This document shows, one piece after another, positions 16,475 to 25,800 of a stretch of 64,000 nucleotides of DNA. The position numbers and the translations under genes are program-made. The stretch lies in the NCBI RefSeq assembly GCF_013240295.1, contig NZ_JABETK010000002.1, positions 62,001 through 126,000 on the forward strand, written 5' to 3'. A model generated the notes under the pieces. That model ran no database searches. It was not told the DNA's origin and saw nothing but the letters and a program-made list of their open reading frames with translations. This stretch comes from Neoaquamicrobium sediminum. GTDB taxonomy: Bacteria > Pseudomonadota > Alphaproteobacteria > Rhizobiales > Rhizobiaceae. Numbering within the stretch: the first letter of the stretch is position 1; each line of letters starts with the position of its first letter.

Positions 16475-17727
16475 CGACCCATGAGGCCGCACCCGAAATC
16501 AAATCGGAAGGCGGCGGCTTTGCCGCGCTTTCGGATACGTTCGACGAATTCATGACCACCTTCGCGGAATTCCGCGAGGCAAACGACCGGCGCCTGCGCG
16601 AGATCGAGACACGCAAGGGCGCCGACACCGTGACCAGCGACAAGGTCGACCGCATCTCCGAAGCGCTCGACCGCCAGAAGCAGGTGCTGGACAACCTGGC
16701 GCTGAAGCGCGTGCGGCCGGCACTTGGCCGCGACGATGCGTTTTCGGTCGCCGGGGCCGAGCGCAAGCAGGCATTCGACGCCTATCTGCGCTCGGGCGAC
16801 GAACATGCACTGCGGTCGATCGAGACCAAGGACATGTCATACGGGTCCGGGCCCGACGGCGGCTATCTCGTGCCCGACGAGGTGGAGGCCGAGATCGGCC
16901 GGCGCCTTGCGGTGATCTCCCCGATCCGGTCAATCGCTTCGGTGCGACAGGTTTCGTCGGCGGTGCTGAAGAAGCCGTTCATGACCTCTGGCCCGGTGGT
17001 CGGATGGGTCGGCGAGACGGCGGCACGTCCGAAGACCACGTCGCCGGTTCTGGATGCGCTCCAGTTTCCGACGGCGGAGATCTACGCGATGCCTGCGGCG
17101 ACGCCGTCGCTGCTCGACGACAGTGTGGTCGACCTCGACCAGTGGATCGTCGGCGAGGTGGAATCCGCCTTCGCCGAACAGGAGGGCACCGCCTTCGTCA
17201 GCGGTGACGGCAGCGACAAGCCGCGCGGCTTCCTCGACTACGATCAGGAGCCGGAGGCAAGCTGGGCGTGGGAGAAGATCGGCTACATCGCGACGGGTGT
17301 CGACGGCGCCTTTGCGGCCAGCCACCCTTCCGACAAGCTGATCGACACGATCTACGCGCTGAAGGCCGGCTATCGGCAGAACGCCAACTGGGTCATGAAC
17401 CGCAAGACCCAGGCCGCGATCCGCAAGATGAAGGACGCCGACGGCAATTATCTGTGGCAGCCGCCGGCGGTGCCCGGCGGTCGCGCGGTGCTGATGGGCT
17501 TCCCGGTCGTCGAGGCCGAAGACATGCCCGACATCGCCACCGACGCCACCGCGATCGCCTTCGGCGACTTCCAGCGCGGCTACCTTGTCGTGGATCGCGC
17601 CGGCGTGCGAGTGCTGCGTGATCCGTATTCCGCCAAGCCCTACGTGCTCTTCTACATCACCAAGCGGGTGGGCGGCGGCGTGCAGGACTTCAACGCGATC
17701 AAGCTGGTCAAATTCGGCGTGGCATAA
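16471..17727 (+). CDS. GTA major capsid protein, HK97 family (RcGTA g5)
   Basis: A 418-residue capsid protein. The first ~100 residues are charged and helical (EANDRRLREIETRKG, VDRISEALDRQKQVLDN), the expected cleavable scaffold. The HK97 fold follows: YGSGPDGGYLVPDEVEAEIG, ATPSLLDDSVVDLDQWI, GDGSDKPRGFLDY, and the C-terminal YLVVDRAGVRVLRDPYSAKP. It forms the head shell. A hairpin terminator lies just downstream, before the connector genes. Confidence 0.95.
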   Translation: MTTHEAAPEIKSEGGGFAALSDTFDEFMTTFAEFREANDRRLREIETRKGADTVTSDKVDRISEALDRQKQVLDNLALKRVRPALGRDDAFSVAGAERKQAFDAYLRSGDEHALRSIETKDMSYGSGPDGGYLVPDEVEAEIGRRLAVISPIRSIASVRQVSSAVLKKPFMTSGPVVGWVGETAARPKTTSPVLDALQFPTAEIYAMPAATPSLLDDSVVDLDQWIVGEVESAFAEQEGTAFVSGDGSDKPRGFLDYDQEPEASWAWEKIGYIATGVDGAFAASHPSDKLIDTIYALKAGYRQNANWVMNRKTQAAIRKMKDADGNYLWQPPAVPGGRAVLMGFPVVEAEDMPDIATDATAIAFGDFQRGYLVVDRAGVRVLRDPYSAKPYVLFYITKRVGGGVQDFNAIKLVKFGVA

Positions 17728-17765
17728 GACCCGGCGATAGTCCCTTCGCCGACAAACCACGCCGC

Positions 17766-17804
17766 GACGGCCCCGGTTCCCCTTGCCGGGGCCGTCTTCT
17801 TTTC
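17766..17804 (+). terminator. Hairpin terminator after the capsid gene
   Basis: GACGGCCCCGG (17766-17776) pairs perfectly with CCGGGGCCGTC (17786-17796) across a 9-base loop and is followed by TTCTTTTC. It looks like a Rho-independent, possibly leaky, terminator. It lies inside the GTA operon, so it could set a high ratio of capsid to connector and tail transcripts. Confidence 0.7.
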
Positions 17805-17826
17805 ATCCGCACCCTTCGAGGCATGC

Positions 17827-18396
17827 ATGACACTATTGCGAACCGTGGCGCCCTCGGCCGAGCCCGTCACGCTGGTGGACGCCAAGCGCAACCTGCGCAT
17901 CGACCATGACAGCGAGGACGCGCTGCTGGATGGCCTGATACGCGCCGCGCGCGAGGAGGTGGAAGCCGCATGCGGCCTGGCGCTGGTCGACCAGTCGTGG
18001 CGGCTGGTGCTGGACAGGATGCCATCGACGCAGCGCGTGCTGCTCCGCAGGCATCCGGTGCGCGAGGTACTTTCCGTGACGATCTACGACGAGGACGGTG
18101 CGGCGTCCGTGACCGATCCGGCCCGGTATCAGCTCGACGCCCACGCACGGCCGGCGCGTTTGCATTTCGTGGACGGCCCGGAGCCGGGCCGTGCAATGAA
18201 CGGGATCGAGATCGACTTCACAGCAGGTTTCGGCGAAGCGGGGACCGATGTGCCCGATTTGCTGAAACGAGCCATGCTGTTGCTGGTCGCGCACTGGTAC
18301 GAGTTCCGCGCGCATTTTGCGCCGTCCGCGCAGCCGGTTTCGTATCCGCCGGGTTACGAGCGCCTGATCGCTCCCTGGCGGACGCGGAGGCTGTAG
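17827..18396 (+). CDS. GTA head-tail connector, adaptor (RcGTA g6)
   Basis: A 189-residue protein of the gp6/phiE125 gp8-like head-tail connector type: PVTLVDAKRNLRIDHDSEDA, LIRAAREEVEAACGLALVDQ and WRLVLDRMP near the N-terminus, and the C-terminal MLLLVAHWYEFRAHF helix. It would attach below the portal and extend the DNA channel. It starts after the hairpin terminator and is directly followed by the stopper gene. Confidence 0.9.
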   Translation: MTLLRTVAPSAEPVTLVDAKRNLRIDHDSEDALLDGLIRAAREEVEAACGLALVDQSWRLVLDRMPSTQRVLLRRHPVREVLSVTIYDEDGAASVTDPARYQLDAHARPARLHFVDGPEPGRAMNGIEIDFTAGFGEAGTDVPDLLKRAMLLLVAHWYEFRAHFAPSAQPVSYPPGYERLIAPWRTRRL

Positions 18397-18732
18397 ATGC
18401 GGACGGAATTCATCGACCCGGGATCGTTCCGTCACGAACTCGTCCTGGAAACGGTTTCGACAATTCCCGATGGGGCAGGCGGGTACACTGAAGCGTGGGC
18501 GGAGGCCGGCACGATCTTCGCGCGGATCGAGCCGTTGGCAGCGAAGAGCCGATACGGCGCCGATCAGACGCTCGAGAAGGTAACGCATCGTGTTACGCTG
18601 CGTTACCGCGAAGACCTGCGCAGCGGCATGCGACTGCGCAAGCTTGGGCGGCTGTTCGACATCGTGACTGTCCACGATCCCGATGAGACGGCACGCTATC
18701 TGGTTTGCACGGTGACGGAGGCGGGGCTTTGA
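18397..18732 (+). CDS. GTA head closure protein, stopper (RcGTA g7)
   Basis: A 111-residue phage head-closure protein: FRHELVLETVSTIPDGAGGY, AEAGTIFARIEPL, and RVTLRYREDLRSGMRLR. The ATG abuts the stop of the connector gene, so they are co-translated. It would seal the packaged head until the tail joins. Confidence 0.9.
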   Translation: MRTEFIDPGSFRHELVLETVSTIPDGAGGYTEAWAEAGTIFARIEPLAAKSRYGADQTLEKVTHRVTLRYREDLRSGMRLRKLGRLFDIVTVHDPDETARYLVCTVTEAGL

Positions 18733-18740
18733 AGGCGGCG

Positions 18741-18899
18741 ATGAAATTGACGCTCGACGGCCTGATGCGAGCGTTGCAGATGAAGGCAGCAGGTGCGCTG
18801 GACACCAAGGCCGCGGCAAGCGCGATGCGGGCGCGGCGAAAGGCCATGACGGAGGCGCGGGACCGTGAGGCGACATCGCGCGCCAGGAGGCAGCAATGA
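18741..18899 (+). CDS. Small basic helical protein in GTA cluster
   Basis: A 52-residue protein (MKLTLDGLMRALQMKAAG, then AASAMRARRKAMTEARDREA). It is predicted all-helical and rich in Arg. It sits 8 bases after the stopper gene, and its stop overlaps the next ATG (ATGA). I know no counterpart in RcGTA at this place. The close packing with neighbours supports real translation. Function unknown. Confidence 0.55.
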   Translation: MKLTLDGLMRALQMKAAGALDTKAAASAMRARRKAMTEARDREATSRARRQQ

Positions 18900-19306
18900 G
18901 CTCGGCGGCTACCGCGCTGCGCAAGGCCGTGTATGCAGCATTGAGCGGGAATGGCGACCTGACGGCAAAGCTCGGTGAGAGCCGCATCCACGACCATGCG
19001 CCCGCCAATGTGGCGTTTCCCTATCTGACGTTCGGCCTGACCTCGATGCAGGACTGGAGCACCGACACCGAGGATGGCAGCGAGCATGTCTTCACGGTCC
19101 ATGTCTGGTCGAAGGCCAAGGGCCTGTCGGAGACGCTCGATGTGATGGAAATCGTGCGCTCCACGCTGCACGACGCGAACCTGGCGTTGGAAGGGCACCA
19201 TCTGGTTAATCTGCGTCGCGAATTCGAGGAAGCGCGTTTCGACGACGATCTCGCGGTTCATCACGGCACCCTGCGGTTCCGCGCCGTGACCGAACCGGTC
19301 GACTGA
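18896..19306 (+). CDS. GTA tail terminator, DUF3168 (RcGTA g8)
   Basis: A 136-residue DUF3168 protein: ALRKAVYAALSGNGDL, HDHAPANVAFPYLTFG, TVHVWSKAKGLSET, and a C-terminal HHGTLRFRAVTEP. Tail terminators of this family cap the tail tube and join it to the head connector. It overlaps the small helical gene by 4 bases. Confidence 0.9.
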   Translation: MSSAATALRKAVYAALSGNGDLTAKLGESRIHDHAPANVAFPYLTFGLTSMQDWSTDTEDGSEHVFTVHVWSKAKGLSETLDVMEIVRSTLHDANLALEGHHLVNLRREFEEARFDDDLAVHHGTLRFRAVTEPVD

Positions 19307-19350
19307 CCCTTTCATTTCTTCACATCATTGCAACACAGAGGAGGCTCGCT

Positions 19351-19758
19351 GTGGCAGCACAGAAGGGCAAGGATCTTCTTTTGAAGGTCGACAATGGCGG
19401 CGCGTTCACGACTGTCGCGGGTTTGCGCACCAAACGTCTCGCCTTCAACAGCGAGACCGTGGACATCACCGATGCCGATTCCACCGGGCGCTGGCGCGAG
19501 CTTCTGGCCGGCAGCGGAGTGCAGCGCGCATCGCTGAGCGGCGCAGGCATCTTCAAGGACGCGCAGTCGGACGCACTTATCCGGATCGCCTTCTTTGGCG
19601 GATCGGTCACGTCATGGCAGTTCGCCATACCGGATTTCGGGACGGTAGAGGGGCCGTTCCAGGTGACGGCGCTTGAATATACGGGCAACCACGACGGCGA
19701 GGTGACATTCGAGATCGCGCTCGAATCCGCCGGCGCAATCGCGTTTGCGGCCGCGTGA
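19351..19758 (+). CDS. GTA major tail protein, TP901-1 family (RcGTA g9)
   Basis: A 135-residue tail tube protein: GKDLLLKVDNGGAFTTVAGL, ETVDITDADSTGRWRELLAG, SGAGIFKDAQSDA, FQVTALEYTGNHDGEVTFEI. It starts at GTG after a strong AGAGGAGG Shine-Dalgarno. It would stack as hexamers to form the tail tube. Its TGA overlaps the next start (TGATG). Confidence 0.92.
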   Translation: MAAQKGKDLLLKVDNGGAFTTVAGLRTKRLAFNSETVDITDADSTGRWRELLAGSGVQRASLSGAGIFKDAQSDALIRIAFFGGSVTSWQFAIPDFGTVEGPFQVTALEYTGNHDGEVTFEIALESAGAIAFAAA

Positions 19759-20093
19759 TGCCGGCGAACAGGAGACGCGGCGAAATCGCCGCCATCATTG
19801 CCGGTCGCGATTGCGTGCTATGCCTGACGCTCGGGGCGCTCGCGGAACTGGAAACCGCGTTCGGTGTCGATGATCTCGGTGCCCTGGCCGAGCGGTTTGC
19901 CTCGGGCAGGCTCTCGGCACGTGATCTCACGCGCATCATCGCAGCCGGATTGCGAGGTGCGGGTGCGGCCGTGAGCGACGACGATGTCGCGGGAATGACC
20001 GTCGAGGGCGGTGTAGCCGGCTTTGCCCGCATCGTAGCCGATCTGCTCAAGGCAACGTTCGGGGATTCCGGCGAGACCCGGCCGGACCCTTGA
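19758..20093 (+). CDS. Gene transfer agent family protein, tail assembly chaperone (RcGTA g10)
   Basis: A 111-residue protein with the GTA family pattern: IAGRDCVLCLTLGALAELET, FGVDDLGALAERF, LTRIIAAGLRGAG. In GTA clusters this gene sits between the tail tube and tape measure and is thought to be a tail assembly chaperone. ATG at 19758 overlaps the previous stop by one base; a GTG directly upstream is also in frame. Confidence 0.85.
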   Translation: MPANRRRGEIAAIIAGRDCVLCLTLGALAELETAFGVDDLGALAERFASGRLSARDLTRIIAAGLRGAGAAVSDDDVAGMTVEGGVAGFARIVADLLKATFGDSGETRPDP

Positions 20094-20323
20094 ACGCCGC
20101 AGGCGGCAAGGCGCGTCAGTTCCCGTGGGATCAGGTGATCGCCATCGGGCTGGGCCGGCTGCGGCTTTCCCCGCGCGACTTCTGGGTGATGACGCCGCGC
20201 GAACTTGCCGGCGTCTTGCGCGGTTTGAATGTGGTGTCGGGCACCGTGGCAGCGCCACGGCGTGGAACGCTTGAAGCGCTGATGAACAGGTTCCCGGACG
20301 GTGCTGAAAGGCAGGATCGATGA
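20090..20323 (+). CDS. Rcc01693-type tail assembly chaperone (RcGTA g10.1)
   Basis: A 77-residue protein: FPWDQVIAIGLGRLRLSP, DFWVMTPRELAGVLRGL, and LEALMNRFPD. This matches the small phage tail assembly chaperone after g10 in RcGTA. It starts with TTG in a TTGA overlap with the previous stop. Such chaperones coat the tape measure before tube formation. Confidence 0.85.
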   Translation: MNAAGGKARQFPWDQVIAIGLGRLRLSPRDFWVMTPRELAGVLRGLNVVSGTVAAPRRGTLEALMNRFPDGAERQDR

Positions 20324-20841
20324 ACGACTCTCTCAAGCCGCTGGAGATCCAGTTCGAGATGGACACGCAGCCTTTCGCGGATGCGATGCGGGAACTGGCG
20401 GACCTGTCCGACGCGTTCGGCCGGCAGCTTACGGGTGCGCTCAGGGATGCGGCGATCAATGGCCGGTCGCTGGAGGACGTGCTCCAGCGCATCGGTCTGA
20501 ACCTGGCGAGCATGGCGCTGAGCCAGGGGCTAAAGCCGCTGTCGGGCCTGATATCCGACCTGCTGCCGCGTCTCATCGGTGGATTGCCATTCGCCACGGA
20601 GGCCGGCGCGATGAGAATGCCGGACTTCTTTCCAGACGTGGAAGCGATCTCCATGGGCGCGCCGATACCGTCATCGGCCTCGACTGGCGCCGAAGCCGGT
20701 CAGACCGCAGCGCGTGCCGGGTTGCCGGTCAATGTCGTCTTCAACGTGACGGCTCAGGATGCGGCCTCCTTCCGCAAATCCGAGGCGCAGATCACCGGCA
20801 TGCTGGCGCGTGCGGTGTCGCGCGGCGCGCGCACATTGTGA
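20320..20841 (+). CDS. GTA tape measure protein (RcGTA g11)
   Basis: A 173-residue tape measure protein with helices FADAMRELADLSDAFGRQLT and LEDVLQRIGLNLASMALSQG, a Gly/Pro-rich middle, and VVFNVTAQDAASFRKSEAQI near the end. Tape measure length sets tail length, and this one is far shorter than those of long-tailed phages, as expected for a short GTA tail. Its ATG overlaps the previous stop by 4 bases. Confidence 0.88.
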   Translation: MNDSLKPLEIQFEMDTQPFADAMRELADLSDAFGRQLTGALRDAAINGRSLEDVLQRIGLNLASMALSQGLKPLSGLISDLLPRLIGGLPFATEAGAMRMPDFFPDVEAISMGAPIPSSASTGAEAGQTAARAGLPVNVVFNVTAQDAASFRKSEAQITGMLARAVSRGARTL

Positions 20842-20854
20842 ACCGGAGAGGCAG

Positions 20855-21496
20855 ATGGACAGCTTTCACGAGGTCCGCTTTCCTGTCGGCGTGTCGTTCG
20901 GCGCGACGGGCGGGCCGGAACGCCGCAACGAGATCGTCGCGCTGACATCGGGACGGGAACGCCGAAACCTGCGGTTCGCGCAGTCGCGTCGGCACTTCGA
21001 TGCGGGCACGGGCGTGCGATCGCTCGCCGATCTCTACGAGATCATCTCGTTTTTCGAGGCGCGTCGCGGCTCATTCCACGGCTTCCGCTTTCGCGATCCG
21101 TTCGACATGAAATCATGTCCACCGGACAATGCGCCGTCTGCCACGGATCAGATCATTGGCACCGGCGACGCCGCGACGGCGAGTTTCCAGCTCATCAAGC
21201 GCTATGGCAGCGGTGCGGATTCCTACCTGCGCCGGATATGCAAGCCCGTGGAGGGTAGCGTGCGGGTTTCCGTTGACGGCATGGAACGCAGCGACCCGGC
21301 AGATTTCACCGTCGACCATGAAATCGGCATCGTGACTTTCGGGCCGAGTGCCATCCCGGCAAACGGCCAGGTCGTTCGCGCCGGATACGAATTCGACGTG
21401 CCTGCCCGATTCGACACCGAGCGCATCGCCATCAGCCTGAGCGCCTTCAAGGCCGGGCAGATCCCGTCCATCCCGATCGTGGAGATCGAACCGTGA
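20855..21496 (+). CDS. GTA distal tail protein, TIGR02217/DUF2460 (RcGTA g12)
   Basis: A 213-residue DUF2460 protein: FHEVRFPVGVSFGATGGPER, SLADLYEIISFFEARRGSFH, GFRFRDPFD, and the C-terminal DVPARFDTERIAISL. It forms the ring between tail tube and baseplate hub. The ATG at 20855 has an AGAGG Shine-Dalgarno. Its stop overlaps the hub gene by 4 bases. Confidence 0.92.
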   Translation: MDSFHEVRFPVGVSFGATGGPERRNEIVALTSGRERRNLRFAQSRRHFDAGTGVRSLADLYEIISFFEARRGSFHGFRFRDPFDMKSCPPDNAPSATDQIIGTGDAATASFQLIKRYGSGADSYLRRICKPVEGSVRVSVDGMERSDPADFTVDHEIGIVTFGPSAIPANGQVVRAGYEFDVPARFDTERIAISLSAFKAGQIPSIPIVEIEP

Positions 21497-22374
21497 GCAG
21501 CTTCTCGCCTGCATTTCGGGAGCATCTCGATCGTGAATGCACGACGCTCTGCCATTGCTGGCGCGTCGCCCGGCGCGATGGCCAGACCTATGGCTTTACC
21601 GACCACGACAGGGTGTTGATCGTGGACGGACAGACCTTCGAGCCCGAAAGCGGCTTCGCCCAGAGCGAGGCGCGCACGTCGCTTGGCATGGCACCGGACA
21701 GCGTCGATGTGGAAGGCGCGCTTTCATCGGACCGGCTGACGGAGGAGGACATCCAGTCGGGACTGTTCGATGGCGCCACGGTCGAGACGCTGCTTGTAAA
21801 CTGGTGCGAACCTGACCAGTTCGCAACGATCCGCACTGCTATCGTGGGCAAAATGACGCGCGCCGATGGTCGATTTGTTGCGGAACTGGAAAGCGTCGCA
21901 GCAAGTCTTGACCGGCCCAGCGGGCGCTATCTGCGCCGTGGCTGCGACGCGCGCCTTGGCGATGCGCGGTGCAGGGTGGACCTGGGCGCCGCCGAGTTCA
22001 ACGGCAGTGGCGCGGTCATTGCGATCGCGGCACCGGGCATGCTTCGCGTCAGCGGCCTGGCGGATTTTGTGGCGGGCTGGTTCTCGTTCGGCGAGATCAC
22101 CTGGACGAGCGGCGAGCTTGCCGGACGAACGTCGGCGATCGTCGATCACCGCAACGCATCCGGCACTGTGATGTTGGCCGTGCCGTCCGGGGAGCGTCAG
22201 CCGGCGCCGGGTGATGCGTTCACCGTGCTTGCCGGGTGCGACAAGCGTTTCGCGACGTGCAAGGCCAAGTTCTCCAACCCGATCAACTTTCGTGGCTTCC
22301 CGCATTTGCCAGGCAATGACGCGGCCTACGGCTATGTCTCAGAAGGCGGGAATTTCGATGGGGGCCAATCGTAG
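21493..22374 (+). CDS. GTA baseplate hub protein, DUF2163 (RcGTA g13)
   Basis: A 293-residue protein. The N-terminal hub part has FTDHDRVLIVDGQTFEPESG and SVDVEGALSSDRLTEEDI. The C-terminal part has two Cys pairs, RGCDARLGDARC and AGCDKRFATC, then NFRGFPHLPGND. The same Cys-rich region in tail tip protein L of lambda and in the RcGTA hub holds an iron-sulfur cluster, so one is likely here. It starts in a GTGA overlap with the distal tail gene. Confidence 0.92.
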   Translation: MSSFSPAFREHLDRECTTLCHCWRVARRDGQTYGFTDHDRVLIVDGQTFEPESGFAQSEARTSLGMAPDSVDVEGALSSDRLTEEDIQSGLFDGATVETLLVNWCEPDQFATIRTAIVGKMTRADGRFVAELESVAASLDRPSGRYLRRGCDARLGDARCRVDLGAAEFNGSGAVIAIAAPGMLRVSGLADFVAGWFSFGEITWTSGELAGRTSAIVDHRNASGTVMLAVPSGERQPAPGDAFTVLAGCDKRFATCKAKFSNPINFRGFPHLPGNDAAYGYVSEGGNFDGGQS

Positions 22375-22375
22375 A

Positions 22376-22834
22376 ATGAACCCTGAACTGGAAGACCGTA
22401 AAGCGGCTGCAGCAGTTTTGGCCGAAGCGGTAACATGGATCGGCACGCCATATCGCCACCAGGGATCGACCAAGGGCGTGGGATGCGACTGCCTCGGCCT
22501 CGTTCGCGGGATATGGCGTGCCGTCTATGGCAAGGAACCGGAGGCGCCGGGACCTTATGCGCCGGACTGGGCGGAAGCAGGAGGTCGGGACCGCCTGTTG
22601 GAGGCTGCTGGCCGACACTGTGCGGAGAAGGCTATCCACGAAGCACTGCCCGGCGACCTCATCGTTTTCCGCTGGCGGGTTCATCACGCGGCGAAACATG
22701 TGGGCATCCTGATGAGCGAGGACCGTTTTCTTCATGCCTATGAAGGGCATGCAGTGACGGCTTCTGCGCTGATCCCGCAATGGCGTCGCCGGATCGCCGG
22801 CGTTTTCGTCTTTCCCGACCTTCCGCCGTACTGA
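22376..22834 (+). CDS. GTA NlpC/P60 cell wall peptidase (RcGTA g14)
   Basis: A 152-residue NlpC/P60 cysteine peptidase. The catalytic Cys is in GCDCLGLVRG (about residue 39) and the His in AAKHVGIL (about residue 108); WIGTPYRHQGSTKG precedes the Cys. In GTAs this tail enzyme is thought to cut peptidoglycan during DNA delivery. The start at 22376 lies two bases after the hub stop; an in-frame ATG at 22358 is an alternative. Confidence 0.92.
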   Translation: MNPELEDRKAAAAVLAEAVTWIGTPYRHQGSTKGVGCDCLGLVRGIWRAVYGKEPEAPGPYAPDWAEAGGRDRLLEAAGRHCAEKAIHEALPGDLIVFRWRVHHAAKHVGILMSEDRFLHAYEGHAVTASALIPQWRRRIAGVFVFPDLPPY

Positions 22835-22849
22835 GGAAGCATTTCGATC

Positions 22850-25800
22850 ATGGCGACTATCGTTCTGCAGGCTGCCGGGGCCTTTCTCGGCGGCATTCTT
22901 GGGCCTGTCGGAGCCGCTCTGGGTTCCGCAGCCGGCGCGATGGCCGGCTATATGCTCGATCGCAGCCTGTTGCAGAGCTTCCAGCATGTGGAAGGGCCGC
23001 GACTGAGCTCGATGCGCCCGTTCATGGCGGAGGAAGGCGCGCCGGTCGCGCGCGTTTACGGCACAGTGCGAACCGGCGGCAACGTCATCTGGGCAACACG
23101 CTTCGAGGAAAGCAGCCAGTCGCGGCGCGAGGGCGCCAAGGGTGGGCCGAAGGTGACCACTTATGCCTACTTTGCCAATGTGGCATTCGCGCTGTGCGAG
23201 GGCGAGATCAGCGGTGTGCGCCGTGTATGGGCGGATGGGAAGGAGCTGGACCTCGAGCAGATTACGATGCGCATCTATCGAGGGAGCGAGGACCAGCCGG
23301 TCGACCCGCTGATCGCTGCAAAGCAGGGCGAGGGCAATGCGCCCGCCTATCGCGGCATGGCTTGTGTGGTCTTCGAGCGGTTTCCGTTGGCCGAATACGG
23401 CAATCGCATTCCGCAATTCCAGTTCGAGGTTATGCGGGCGACGGGTTCGTTGAACGACAAGGTAAAGGCGGTCGTGCTGCTGCCCGGTTCAACCGAATAT
23501 GGCCTGCTGCCGCGCGCCGTCACCCGCGCGCCTCGGCCGGGCGTGACGGAGCAGATCAACAGGAACATGCTCCAGGGCGCATCGGACCTTGTGGCGTCGC
23601 TGGACGAATTGCAGGCGCTGTGTCCGGATCTCGAAGAGGTCGCCATCGTGGTCACCTGGTTCGGCAGCGATCTGCGCGCCGGTTCGTGCACGATCCGGCC
23701 GGCAGTCATGCACAGCGACACTCACGGCTATTCGGAACCGTGGAGCGTCGGAGGCATAACGCGCGCTGCTGCTACCACGGTGAGCTCGGTCGACGACCAT
23801 GCATCGTTTGGCGGCACGCCGTCCGATCGCTCGGTCATCGAGTGCATCGGCGAGATCAGGAGTCGCGGCCTGCGGGCGATGCTCTATCCATTCGTCATGA
23901 TGGACATCCCGCCGGAGAACACCCTCCCCAACCCGTATGGAGGAGAAAGCCAGCCCGCCTTTCCCTGGCGCGGGCGCATAACCTGTAATCCCGCGCCCGG
24001 CGCGGAAGGAAGCGTCGACAAGTCTGTCGGCGCACGCACGCAGGTGGCGTCCTTTTGCGGGAGCGCGGAGGTCGCCGATTTCGAGGTTCATGGAGGCGGG
24101 GTCGCGTATACGGGCGACGGCAGCGACTGGGGTTATCGCCGGCTAATCCTGCATTACGCGCATCTCGCGGTTGCTGCGGGCGGTGTCGACGGGTTGCTGC
24201 TTGGATCGGAAATGCGCGGGCTGACGACGCTTCGTGACGAAGCGAATGCGTTTCCTTTCGTGGAAGCGCTTTGCCAACTGGCCGGCGAGGTGCGGGATTT
24301 GCTCGGCCCCGAGGTGGCCATTACTTATGGGGCCGACTGGTCGGAATATTTCGGTCATCAGCCGGCCGACGGGTCCGGTGACGTATTCTTTCACCTCGAT
24401 CAGCTGTGGTCGCACGACGCAATAACCGCGGTTGGCATCGACAACTACATGCCGCTCTCCGACTGGCGCGACGAGGACTACGCCGGAGGAAATCCCGACG
24501 GGTTCCGCAGCCCTTACGACGTGGACGGATTGCGCGGGCAGATCGCCTCCGGGGAAGGGTATGGCTGGTATTATGCCAGCAATGCTGCCCGTGCCGACCG
24601 ACACCGGTCGCCGATTACGGACGGTGCTTATGGAAAACCCTGGGTCTTCCGGTTCAAGGACATCAGGTCGTGGTGGGAGAACCAACACCACAACCGGATC
24701 GGCGGCATCGAAGCGGGCGTGCCGACGGACTGGGTACCGGGTTCGAAACCTGTCTGGTTCACGGAAATAGGGTGTCCAGCGGTCGACAAGGGGCCGAACC
24801 AGCCAAACGTGTTTCCCGACGCATTGTCGTCAGAGGCGGCGTTGCCGCATTTCTCATCGGGCGGGCGTTCGGATGACGCTCAGCGGCAGTTCCTGTTGGC
24901 GCATCTCGACCACTGGAATCCGGCCAGCGCCGTCTTCGATCCGGCGCAGAACCCTCTCTCGCCGATCTATGGCGGCCGGATGGTCGATGCGGATCGGCTA
25001 TATATCTGGGCCTGGGACGCGCGTCCTTTTCCTGCGTTTCCGGCGCATTCGGCGCTCTGGAAGGATGCGATCAACTGGCACAAGGGGCACTGGCTGAATG
25101 GCCGGCTTTCGGGCATTGCACTGAGCGATCTGGTTCGGGCGATCCTGGCCGATCACGGTTTCACCAATGTCGACGCTGCGCGCTTGAGTGGTACGCTTTC
25201 AGGCTACATGCTCGAGGCGCCGACCACGGCGCGCGCGGCGCTTGAACCGCTGGCGGAATTGTGCGGCCTTGCCGTGCGCGACGAGGCCGGCACAATCCGC
25301 TTTCAAGATGCGAACGCGTTCGAGGGCGATTCAGTCAAGATCACAGAGATGATCGTTGAGGAACAGGCGGCTACGCTGGAGCGCGTCCGCCTTCCCGATC
25401 GCGAACTGGCGACGGAAGCGGAGCTCGCCTTCGCCGACCCGTTTCAGAGCTATCAGCCGGCGCTTGCGCGAGCCGCTTCGCCGGGTGCCGCCAAGGGCGG
25501 AAGCCGCGCGCTCAGCATTCCAGGGTGCCTCGAGATAGGGGCCGCATCCGCTTTGCTGGACGACTGGCTGGCACGACAGCGCAATGGAAGGGAGAGTATC
25601 GCATTTTCGGTGCCACCCGGACAGGTCGACATCGCTCCGGGGACGCTTATCTCAATGGCAGGCGAGACTGGCGGACGCGAGTATGTCGTAAACGAAGTGG
25701 AGATCGGCCTAAGCCGACGGGTTTCGGCACGGCAGGTCGTACGCTCCGCGCCGACGCCGTGGCATGTCACCAGCCTGGCAGGTGCCGACACGCGTCCGTC

